A stretch of 64,000 bases of DNA from Antrodiella citrinella. Its lineage: Eukaryota > Basidiomycota > Agaricomycetes > Polyporales > Steccherinaceae. Numbering within the stretch: position 1 is the first letter of the stretch; every line of letters starts with the position of its first letter. The stretch is from NCBI GenBank assembly GCA_004802725.1, contig SGPM01000070.1:1-64000 (forward strand), in the 5' to 3' direction. The translations under genes and the position numbers were made by a program. Shown one piece after another: positions 46,381 through 56,440 of the stretch. A model generated the notes under the pieces. The model ran no database searches. It was not told the origin of the DNA and worked only from the letters and a program-made list of their open reading frames with translations.

Positions 46381-46851
46381 CGACGTGCTTCTTCACGTCG
46401 TTCGTGCCATATCTTCCATCTTCCCCATCCTCATCCCCATCCCCTGCTCTCCCCCACCCCTTGAATCGGATACGACATGATATAGGTAGCTTGATAGCAA
46501 AATGAATTCGGGCCCAGTAGCCAGAACGCTCTTAGGAATAGAAGTTTCGATAACGTCGAACATGTATGTACACTTTAGAAGCACATTCACACCACCACCT
46601 GCGTGCTGAGTAACTTTGCACAACGACCGCGCGCTCACCGCTCGACTGAGCACTGCCAGAGAAGAACTGGCACACAACAAAGAATGCAGCCGCCTCATTT
46701 TCATTGTATTGGCAGGAGAAACGGAAGAAAGGTGTATGACACGAGGTACGTAGAGGGTAAAGCAAATAAACACACGTCGAATTTTAGCTGCCGCAACCAC
46801 CTCCATCACCGCCAGCCCCCCAAAGTAGTCTAAATCTAACTAACGCTTGAT
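46381..46851. other. Convergent 3' spacer
   Basis: 471 bp between the stops of the UPF0662 gene and ATP1. A small plus-strand frame (46603-46833) has no recognised content. Presumably 3' UTR sequence of both genes. Confidence 0.45.
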
Positions 46852-49042
46852 TTATGAGGTGAACGACGAGACGTGGTCCTCGACGGTCTTCTTGATCCTC
46901 GCCTCGATATCAGGCGTGATGTTGCCGAGCGCGATCTCGGCCAGGAGCGCCGCGTGCGCGCTCGTCAGGTGCGAGCGGAATTCGGCCTCCCACTTGACGA
47001 TCTTGTCGACGGGGATCGAGTCCAACTGCAAGTGGAAGAAACATTGAACAACGGTACGTCAGAGGTATGATGAGACTTACGAGACCGTTGACACCGGCAT
47101 AGATGATGGGGACCTGGATCTCCATGGACAAGGGCTGGTACTGACCTTGCTCTGCAACAAAGGTCAATGGAAGTCACAATAGATGGATGAACGACGTACT
47201 GAGGAGCTCAGTCAGACGGGCACCACGGGACAGCAAGAAGCGGGTAGAAGCATCGAGATCTGAACCGAACTGGGCGAAGGCAGCAACCTCACGGTACTGG
47301 GCGAGGTACAGCTTCAGCGAACCAGCAAACTTCTTCATGATCTTGCTGTTCTCGGCGGCGTTAGAAGCATAACCAAAAAAAAAAATGACTAGGGTGTGCT
47401 TACGTCTGGGCAGCGGAGCCGACACGGGACACGGAGAGACCAACGTTGATAGCGGGACGGACACCACGGAAGAAGAGCTCAGCCTCCAAGAAGATCTGTC
47501 CATCGGTAATGGAAATGACCTGGATGACCAAACACTTAGACAACAGCGCGTACTGGATGTGAAAGCGAGACTTACGTTCGTGGGAATGTAAGCGGACACA
47601 TCACCACCCTGGGTCTCAATGATGGGGAGAGCAGTGAGGGATCCACCACCGAACTTCTCGCTCATCTTGGCGGCACGCTCGAGGAGACGAGAGTGCAGGT
47701 AGAAGACATCACCGGGGTAAGCTTCACGACCGGGGGGACGACGGAGCAAGAGGGACATTTGACGGTAGGCAACAGCCTGCTTGGACAAATCGTCGTAGAC
47801 GATAAGAGCTGGCAAAAGCAAATGAGCACATATACCACTCGCATTTACTTAAAGTACTTACCGTGCTTGCCGTTGTCACGGAACCATTCACCCATAGCAC
47901 AGCCAGAGAAGGGAGCGAGGTACTGAAGAGGAGCGGCCTCCGAAGCGGTGGCAGCAACAATGACGGTGTACTTCATCGCGTCGTTCTCCTCGAGGGTCTG
48001 CACGAGCTGGGCGACGGTAGAACGCTTCTGGCCGATAGCGACGTAAACACAGTAGAGCTTCTTGTCCTCGTCCTGGCCGTCGTTCCACCTCTTCTGGTTG
48101 AGAATGGTGTCGATGGCGACAGCGGTCTTACCGGTTTGACGATCACCAATGATCAGCTCACGCTGACCACGTCCAATGGGCACCATGGCGTCGATGGGTT
48201 TGATACCGGTCATCATGGGCTGGTTGACGGAGCGACGGGGCAGGATACCGGGGGCCTTGAGGGAGGCACGGCTACGGAGCTTGGAACCAAGAGGACCCTT
48301 GCCGTCAATGGGGTTACCGAGGGCGTCGACGACGCGACCGAGGAGCTCGGGGCCGACGGGAACGTCGACAATCTGGCCGGTACGCTTGACAGTGTCGCCC
48401 TCCTTAATGGCACGATCGTTACCGAAGATGGTGACACCGACGTTGTCGGCTTCCAAGTTCAGACACATGCCACGGACGCCAGAAGAGAACTCCACCATCT
48501 CTTCGGCTGAAAGAAGTCGCGCATGGAGGGTGAGCACGGTGCAAGGACGCAAGGACAGCACGTCACTGACCTTGGACGTTGTTGAGACCCCAAACACGGG
48601 CGATACCATCACCGACACCTGCAGAACGGTGAGACACGCGTCATAGGAAAACGAGGTGAAACGTACTCAGAACACGACCGGTCTCCTCGACGTTACCGCC
48701 AAGTTGGGAGCCAGCGATGCGCGACTCGAGGATGGAGGACACTTCGGAGGCAGCTGAAGTGACGTGTCACGACGCAGACGGGGGGAAGAAGACAGGGAAA
48801 AGAGGCAGGGCCGCTGTCAGTCGTGCGCAGGTGGGTACTCGAGTAGAATACACACCAGGTTTGGCGGTGGCGTAGGAGCGAGAAGCTACGGGGGCAACGC
48901 GAGCTGCACTCTAAATGATGGGGAAAGGGCAGGAATGTGAGAAACGGGTGTAAAAAGAAGGAAAAAGATGCAGAAAACGGACCCTGGGGGCAGCGGCCAG
49001 CGCAGCAGCGCGGAGGGAGTTTCTGAGGGCGACTCTATGCAT
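46852..49042 (-). CDS. ATP1: Mitochondrial F1-ATP synthase subunit alpha
   Basis: Non-catalytic nucleotide-binding subunit of the F1 sector of ATP synthase. Ten exons (48983-49042, 48856-48910, 48667-48753, 48571-48618, 47862-48506, 47576-47808, 47404-47519, 47200-47345, 47081-47151, 46852-47025) join in frame to 544 codons, the usual length. A mitochondrial presequence is evident ([20 protein letters not shown]) and cleavage is likely near ASRSYATAK. The P-loop GDRQTGKT is at residues 204-211. [18 protein letters not shown] and the alpha/beta signature [17 protein letters not shown] are intact. The last part ([20 protein letters not shown]) matches the alpha C-terminal domain. Codon use is strongly biased to C-ending codons compared with neighbours, as expected for a highly expressed gene; this creates long open frames on the opposite strand. 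It is divergent from bL21m across 149 bp. Confidence 0.98.
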
Positions 49043-49191
49043 GAGTGGGGATGGAGAGAAGGAAGGAGGAGGAAGAGAGGGAAAGACCTGCGACCGTCTT
49101 CGTAGCATCTCGGAGCGACCGGCTATTTCAAGCGGAGTTCTAATTTCTCGGCAACAATGCCCGCGTCTATTTGACACTCTGCTCTACGACG
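49043..49191. promoter_or_regulatory. 149-bp bidirectional promoter of ATP1 and bL21m
   Basis: Only 149 bp separate the start codons of two divergent nuclear genes for mitochondrial proteins. Purine-rich sequence at 49050-49090 is the pyrimidine-rich leader of ATP1 on the minus strand. There is no TATA box. Shared control is likely but not shown by sequence alone. Confidence 0.65.
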
Positions 49192-49660
49192 ATGGCGTTG
49201 CTCAGGTGTACGTCTCTTTCTGTCTCCTCTGCGCCCCTACTCACCCGTACTTTTAGCTGCCTCTCTACGCACGGCTACCCAGTCCGCACTCGCCCTCATC
49301 CGCTCCCAGCCATCCCGCTATGTCGTCGCGTCCGTCGCAGGCAGAAAATACATCCTCGCGCCCAGGGACCTCCTCACCGTCCCCCGTCTCAAAGACGTAG
49401 CAGTCGGCGACGTCCTCGCCCTCTCCGAGATCCACGAAGTCGGCTCGCGCGAGTACACCGTCCGCGGCAACCCCGTCATCCCGCCCGAGTCCGTCAAGGT
49501 CGAGGCAACCGTCGTCGAGCACACAAAGGGAGAGATGGAGGTCATCTTCAAAAAGAAGAGGCGAAAAGGGTACCAGAAAACCATCCTGCACAAGCAGACG
49601 TATACCCGTCTCAGGATTGGGCCCATAGATGTCGTAGAGCAGCCACACGAGCAATCATAG
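49192..49660 (+). CDS. MRPL49: Mitochondrial large-subunit ribosomal protein bL21m
   Basis: Structural protein of the mitochondrial large ribosomal subunit. Two exons (49192-49207 and 49257-49660) join in frame to 139 codons. The first exon is only 16 nt and uses the GTACGT donor; the alternative GTGTAC donor two bases upstream would break the frame. The product starts MALLRSASLRTATQSALALI, a good presequence. The L21 core follows: SRYVVASVAGRKYILAPRDL, VGDVLALSEIHEVGSREYTV, then IFKKKRRKGYQKTILHKQTY and TRLRIGPID, which is the L21 signature. Confidence 0.92.
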
Positions 49661-50520
49661 CCTTGGCTTACCCTTTGCCACGTCTCTCGAGACATTGTTG
49701 GCTCACAAAACTGTATATTAGCACCACCCATTCCTCCACCATAATATCTAATGACGTTTGCAGAATCGCCACGCGTGCACGATACTCGTCGACGCCGTGA
49801 CGAAAGCTGCGTCGGCAAAATAGACTTGTGGCGAACATGCAGTCCGCCACGCCTCCTGAAGTCAATGTTGGTCAGGACCGTACCGCGAGTCCCCGACGCA
49901 TCAACTCGGAACCCGATCCGTCCATCTGTGCAACATCATGAATGCGTAATTTCGTCTCGTGTTTTCAGCCAACCTTCACCACACGCCGTTCATCGACACA
50001 TACGATGAGCAGCGTCGACTGAGTTTATGTCAATGTGGACATAGTCTGACCTAGCAAAAGCGTTGACACGCAAAGATGTTGACGCGTTGATAGTGGGCAA
50101 CCACCACTGTTTCATTCCATGCTGTATACATTAGTACCCGAGATGCTGAGACATACGTGACGATGTAGAACCAGTGGGCATCTGTTGAAGCAGATCCGTG
50201 ATGAACCCACCCGCATTGAAGAGCTTCTGGTCGTCAAATCACGCCCGAATGTCAGGCATGCGTATTGGGTTGAACAGGGTTCAACTTGAACATGCCCGCA
50301 AGTGACAAAATCGCCATGCTAAACGCCGCTGAGTCACAACAAGCTGGTCATGACGTCGCGTTCGAAGATTCTGATAGCTACACCCACCGACGCCCACAAA
50401 TCTCACCCTCGGTCGAGCTCGGCGTCGGGCCAGCAGAGCACGCCCTCCGAGAATCCAAGTCAGAGCAACTCTCCCTTATACTTGAAGCTTCAGGCACGCG
50501 CTATAACATGACAAGTAACG

Positions 50521-51076
50521 TTAACGAGATACAGCTACAACTCCAAGGTCACTTTCACTGCACAGCTTGACCTCGTCCGGGCTCACGGGCGGGACCCCAC
50601 TGATGGCATCCTCGAACGAAAGGAAAAACAACTCGGTACTTCCATCCGCCGCCATTATGAAAGACCGCACTGGCACCCTCCACAACGTAAGCTCAGGCTC
50701 GTCCGATGGCGGCGAACCGTCCACCGATTCCGAACCGTACAACTTGAACTCGTGCATCAGCCAGATCTTCTTCATGAGCTGACAAAATTTGTTCCGGGTT
50801 TGCGTGGGCTTTCAGATCCGAGGCGTGAAGGTGGGTGAACGGGTCCGGGTTACACTCCGAGTCGGCAGGATCCTTGCCAAACATGATGTGCTGCCAGTAC
50901 CGTGATGCAGGTAGCGAACCACCCGGTTGACGACGCCTCACAATCTGCTCGCAGTATTCTTCGGCTCTGATGGTATGAGCCCATGTCAGCAATGTGATAT
51001 CACTACTAGTGGGCGAATATGATGACTTCGAGGCCTTGATGACCGTCACGGTCAGCAAGCTATAGCAGCACGTCAT
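50521..51076 (-). pseudogene. Possible frameshifted gene of unknown family
   Basis: Two overlapping minus-strand frames look protein-like in sequence. The upstream one (50693-51076) contains LTWAHTIRAEEYCEQIVRRR, YWQHIMFGKDPADSECNPDP and ASDLKAHANPEQILSAHEE. From about 50770 the better-looking continuation lies in the other frame (50521-50775): IWLMHEFKLYGSESVDGS, LWRVPVRSFIMAADGSTELF, FLSFEDAISGVPPVSPDEV. No splice site explains the change of frame over so few bases, so a one-base frameshift is possible. Alternatively only one frame is used, or neither. I do not recognise the family. Confidence 0.35.
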
Positions 51077-51115
51077 CTAGCTACGGCGCAGAAGTTGCTC
51101 CTTCCGGGTTGGAAG

Positions 51116-51183
51116 CCGCGTTCGTGGTATAAATGTCGAACGAAATTCCGTAATTTCGTTCGAGATCTATATTACGAACGCGG
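51116..51183. repeat. 68-bp near-perfect inverted repeat (hairpin)
   Basis: The centre is a perfect 12-bp inverted repeat, TCGAACGAAATT and AATTTCGTTCGA around CCGT. The outer parts also pair: CCGCGTTCGT at the left with ACGAACGCGG at the right, and GTATAAAT against ATCTATAT with few mismatches. As one strand it can fold into a stem of about 32 bp with a 4-base loop. Confidence 0.8.
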
Positions 51184-51829
51184 TAGAAGCTCCGTTGCCT
51201 GCGACGCCCGTTTCGCATTCCTGTAACTTGAAGTCTCTCATTCACATGAATCGCATCATGATAATCATCTCTCATCTGCAATGGTCCCTCCAGACATAAT
51301 GTACCTACTCAGGATCCTCCCGAAGCTCACTGGCAAGAAAATGGGCTACCACCAACCTCAAGCTGTTGAATCCCAACACTCCTACCTCCGAGTCGACTCC
51401 TGCTACTAGGCCAATCCGGCAGTGTCGTATTCGCCGTCTGTGACCCGGTACCTCTAGTACGTGAAATCCAAGCTGGTCAACCACCGGAGCTCGGGCTGAA
51501 GGTTCTCATTCATCACATCTCAGACGCCTCAGGCTATTGCTTCGACCTTAACGGACAAAGCCAAACTTGGAGTGCCAGTGGTATACTCTCAATTGGTACT
51601 GGAAGTCCGGCGCCGAGGGATCTGCCAGTGGTCGCAGTGCTTGCCGCCCAGAACTTCAAGAAGAGTCAACTCTGCTGCCTACAGTCTCGTAAGACTTCGT
51701 GCTCCCATAGGACACTGTTATATCTCCGGCGTCGTTGGATTCTGGAAACTGGGTTCGTAATTAGTAGGCGATCATTACCGACATGGTCCAAAACTTCCTA
51801 CAACTCGAAGGTTCCGTCATCTGCCCTTT

Positions 51830-51910
51830 CAACACCACTACTCTACTACCATCCTCGGACACTACCGTGACTTGTTTACTACTACTACCCCACTACTACC
51901 CTCCAACGCT
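51830..51910. repeat. ACT/CTA-rich low-complexity tract
   Basis: Interrupted runs of ACTACT and CTACTAC with CCC spacers, for example CACTACTCTACTACC and ACTACTACTACCCC. A decayed microsatellite is the simplest reading. Confidence 0.6.
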
Positions 51911-52472
51911 ACTACGTTACTCCTCGGCGTGGACATCATTACCCTACTACCCTTGGACGTTCGACACTATTTTCGCCGTCTCGACTCTCATGTTACTTTC
52001 CCCCAAAGTCTTTTGATATTGTGGTTCTATTCCGAACTCTTGTACTACTAGTAGCCTATCCGAGCCTCCATTCATTGACTAGCATTCAATGAAGTTTATT
52101 TTCAAGTACTAGACCATGAGATTCAGAGAGTTGACTCGCAAGTCAAAGGTCAAACAAAATCCAATGTTGTCAATGTATGTTCGATTGAGACTGAGACCAG
52201 GTTTTCAACTCGACAAACTGTCAACCCTAGGTGTCCTGAGTTGGCCCGTAACCAGACTCATCGATCCACCGACGTGTACCTTTGTTCGGAGAGAGGGAGC
52301 ATGATGTGTCGAAACTGCATCATGACACAGATCGACTCACGAAGAAACAGTTTTGCATCCGGTACCAGAATCAACGACACCGTCGGAAACGTCCTCAATA
52401 GAATGTGGTAAATACAGGTCTTAGAGATCCAATAAGTATGTGATGTGAAAAAAGAAATCATACAATCCGAGC

Positions 52473-55400
52473 CTACAACCCCTCAAAGAAGGACAAATCT
52501 TGTGCAGTCAGAGGGCCCTTCTTTCCCGGCGGAACCGCAGCAGGTACACTCTGCAAGCTCCCAGCCCCACTGCTCATGCTCATCCCCACAGAGCTCCCCG
52601 ACTGCGACCCCATCAGCCACTTCCCCGACCCCGCAGACGACACCGACTGAGAATGCAACATCCCCGGCCTCAGACCGTTCGACGAGGTGGTCGATGAGGA
52701 AGGCAACAATGGTTGGTGCCCAAACGCCGCCGGCGACGAGTTGGACGCTAACAGCCCCTCTGCTGCAGGTGGTGCCGTCGAGTTGAACGACCCAAATGAC
52801 TCCTCATCGTCCGCCAAGAAGTCGAACCCGCTACTCCCCCCTGATGCAGCAGCAGCATTAGGCGGTGGAAACAAGGCCTGGGGGAGCGGGGACGGCGGCG
52901 CAGGCCAGTGCTTTCCCTTTCTCGAGTTCGCCAGGTCCATGAGACTCAGGGTATGCTGATGGTGCGTCTCACGCGCCGGTGGTGGCGGCGCGATGCTTAG
53001 TTTCGGTTTGACAGCAGCAGCAGGGGATGGCGGTCGCAGCTTCGTTACTGGCACGGGTGCCGGTGGAGGTTTCGACATGATGGCTGGTGGTGGTGGTGGC
53101 CTGAACGTACTGGTAATCTTGGCTGGCAGCTTGGGCGGGGAAGGCGTTCGCAGGCCAGGGGAGGCGGCGAAGGAACTGAACCCGTCGAACCCAGACCCAG
53201 ATGCAGATAATAACGAAGACCCACTCGTATCAAAATTCGCGCTATTGCTGGATTCAACGGGTGACGTGAACGCAGAAAATTCGTCGTCGAACGAATCAAA
53301 TGTCACAGGTTGTGTCTTCCCAACGGCAGCCGCAGCACTTTGAAAGAACGCGGTGGCGGATGCCTTTTGAGCCGCTAGCGATTGTCCAAACGACCGCGAA
53401 CCTGACGCCTGCGCTCCGCCGAGCATCGGAACGTTGGTTGCAGATGTGGGAGACTGCAGTTCTGGAGAAAGGAATCCTGAATCCAGGGTGAGGGGCATGG
53501 GTTTGTGAGCAGAAGACTGGAAATCCGCAAAGTCATCATCATCGTCATCGAGGGAAGCCACGGCATGAGAAGCTTGAGAAGAGGTGAATGTAGAACGAGG
53601 AGGTGGTAGCAGCGTCCGCGACGTGCTCGCGGGAGGTGGAGGCAATGGTGTGTGCCCACGGGAGACCGGCGTGGGAACGAGGCCCAGCTTAGAAGGGGGT
53701 GATACTGCGTTCGGATAGAGGAGGGCCAACGGAACACTGGAAGTCGGCGTGGTTGGTTGCAGACCATCAGCAGGTAATGATGACGTAGGTGACGAGGAAG
53801 GGGACACGGGGGATGAAGATGATGACGGTGGAGGCAGCACGCCGATATTCGGTGGACGCATGCGACTCGTAGAAAATGTGGACGATCTGTTCGTTTGAGA
53901 TAGGCTGGAGTGAGGGCGTATCGGAGGAGACATGGAAATGGGAGTCTGTGAGCGCGATGATTGTGAAGAAGGAGGGGGAGGGAATGTGAATGGCTGCTTC
54001 ACTGATGAGAGCACGGGTGTGTGCGAGCGTGAAGCCGGCGGCGGCAGCCCAAAAGGCTGGGCTGATGTGCTTACTGATATTGGAGAGGGAGTGACTGGCT
54101 TCATTTGCGACTGCAGAAGAGAAATAGGTGACTGAGGTCGGGAGGTCAAGGCAACGGACGGTGAGGACAGTGTTGGCGAGGGTTCAGCGCTAAGGAGGGG
54201 GAATGTGCCTGAAACGCTGCTCGATGCAGGAGAAGTCATAACATCAAAGAAGGAGTCAAATCCATTCAATGTTGCTTGCGATGACTGTGCTGGTGGTGGA
54301 ATAGTCATACTATTTCCCGATCGTGGTAGCACTAGTGTCGTAGGGGCACTGCGAATGGTAGGAGTCGACGCGGGTGGAGGAGCGAGCAGGGGTGGTAGAG
54401 AATTCGAAGGAAGCATGGCAGACAATGCCTTGTGGTCATCTTCCCCGTCATTGCTTACGCTTGGCACGACGTCTGAGAGGTACTCGAAGTCACCAGATGA
54501 TAGTGCTAGTGACTGCCGTGGACTTGAGCTTGTGGACGACACTGAACTCTGGCGGCGAGAGAAACGACCAAGGAAGCGCGAGACAGCGGATGGTGCAGCG
54601 GTAGGCGCAATCTCCGTCCCGTCCAGCTCAACCATCGGAGCATCAGCATAAGACGACGCAGCCGCTGGAGCGGATGATGTGGCGCTAGTGGTGAGAGTAG
54701 CAGAAGGTAGCGTAGAGACTTCCACGGGTCTCGTTGAGGAAACAGAACGTACACTTTCCGCACTATTTCTCTTATCCAATGAGGATCTGTCGATAGCCTC
54801 TACCGGCGACGCTCCATTGCTGGTCGATGGCGTCGCAGTATGTCCAGACGCCGCGGCAGGAGCAGAAGGAGTAAAAGGTTTCGAATCCTTCTTTCCCCAG
54901 AACGAAAACAGTCGACCCGTGCTCTTCTGCGCTGCTACCACAGGTTTGGGAGCTTCCTTCTCCAGTATCCTCCAACCTAACGGCACAACATCTTCTTCAA
55001 CAACGTCTTTCTGACCCCTTACGGCTGTTTCCCATGCCGTAGAACCTTTGCTCGCCATATAGTGTGACATTGGACTGTCCTTCACCATGGGCAGATTTCG
55101 GGTTAATCGCAATGCATTACTCATACCCTTATATGTTGCTGTCTTCGGGAAGTTGAGAGGCGGTTGTAGAGTCAAGTCTGGAAGGTATTGGTGTCTGATC
55201 ACGGTTCTATCAAGTATGTGAGACACGCGAACAGGACATAAAACAGGCATGTTACTCACAAGTCATCCAAGTCATCCAAAGTAGCCCTGAGGTTGTTCCT
55301 GAACGAGTCCTTGTCATCGTCAATTTGCTTGGGATCAACTTTGGCTGTAAGACTTTTGAACAAATGTTCACAGTGCTCCTTGATGTCGTCTACATAACCC

Positions 55401-56220
55401 GATGGCTAGACAATTCATAAGTCGGACTAATCATTTGGCAAGAAAGAGCTCGTACAATCCTACGATCAAAATTCTCCTTTCGCCTTCGGGCAGCCGTCCA
55501 CTCGTCTTCAACTTCCGCTTCGTCATCACTCTTCTCCTCTGCAGCATTGTTCCATGCGGATCCCCATGTATCCTCCTCGATGTCTCCTACAACGCCTGCT
55601 TTGTATGGTGCAGTGTCGTCAGAAGTTTCGAAGCCAGAGGAGAAACCTCCGAAGCCGTCAGGACTAGATGACCGAGAAGGTATAGGAATGGGGACAGGTA
55701 TCCGTGGTGGGCTCTCCGGTTCTGCAGGGCACGGGGTAGATGGTGATGGTTCACCCGGATCACCTATTGGCGAGTCGACTGACGGTTGACTTGTATCCTG
55801 TGGCAGTTCTTCCTCAGGTTCCGACGCTGTCAGAGTCGATGTCGGAGACAATGTCGCGGCTTCCAAACCATCTTCCGTGATGATCTTCGTCTCCTTTGCG
55901 GCTGATTTGCCGATGTGAATGGAATCGTAAGTGCTCGTCCCCCAGGCCATGTCTGGTTCCGTGTGCGACCACCCGAAGCCATGCGAGTCCTCTGACGGCT
56001 CGTTCCATCGTATATCTGCACCAGTACTCCAAGAAGGGGCGGCCAGGTCGGCCTCACTATCTTCTACAGTGTGTGAGGGTCCAATTGAGGGGGAAACTGT
56101 GCGCAACCAGGAGGGTTTCAAGCTGAGACTCGAGAGGGTAGCGGTGGCCTTCGTCGTCGGGGCATCTTGTTCGTCGACTTGGACAGATTCTCCCCAGGCA
56201 TTGTTATAAAGGTCATCCAT
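52473..56220 (-). CDS. Large Pro/Ser-rich protein with clathrin-adaptor ear-binding-like motifs
   Basis: Three exons (55456-56220, 55260-55405, 52473-55206) join in frame to 1214 codons. I do not recognise the exact family. The N-terminal 250 residues are acidic and Ser/Pro-rich, with MDDLYNNAWGESV, WGSAWN, and SPDGFGGFSSGF. A conserved-looking core follows (YVDDIKEHCEHLFKSLTAKV; DSFRNNLRATLDDLDDLTVI; MSNALRLTRNLPMVKDSPMS). The last 800 residues are low-complexity Pro/Ser with repeated acidic-phenylalanine motifs: GFDSFFDV, DDDDDFADFQ, SFDDEFSAF, FDGFSSF, FDFLADDEESFGSF. Such DFxxF/FGxF-like motifs bind AP-1, GGA or AP-2 appendage domains in vesicle-coat accessory proteins such as aftiphilin. 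A role in clathrin traffic is therefore an inference. The frame is intact throughout. Confidence 0.75.
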
Positions 56221-56440
56221 CCAGTACTCGTGTCAGGTGTAGCCTACGTTCATGAGATGTGCATGTGAGTTTCGGTAGAAGAAAGGTATTCCAGCAATGT
56301 TCCAGTTGACCCCGCATCTGCCGGCGGCACATCATGAAATAAGCGCTAAAGTGGCCCGCCACAGTCCAGACTCCAAAATCAAGTTCATTGGCGACAGACT
56401 CGGCAAGCAGACGGTAAATGGGATGTAGACATCATATTAT

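Larger units (their letters stand above)
49661..52472. other. 2.8-kb gene-poor region
   Basis: It contains a long hairpin (51116-51183), a possible frameshifted minus-strand gene (50521-51076) and a CTA/ACT-rich tract (about 51830-51910). No intact gene could be supported. Upstream minus-strand sequence (51081-51281) is open but unrecognised. Confidence 0.5.

Noticed and set aside
47863..48510. 215-codon plus-strand frame opposite ATP1
   Set aside because: It is antisense to the strongly C-biased ATP1 exon and has no recognisable content; codon bias explains it.
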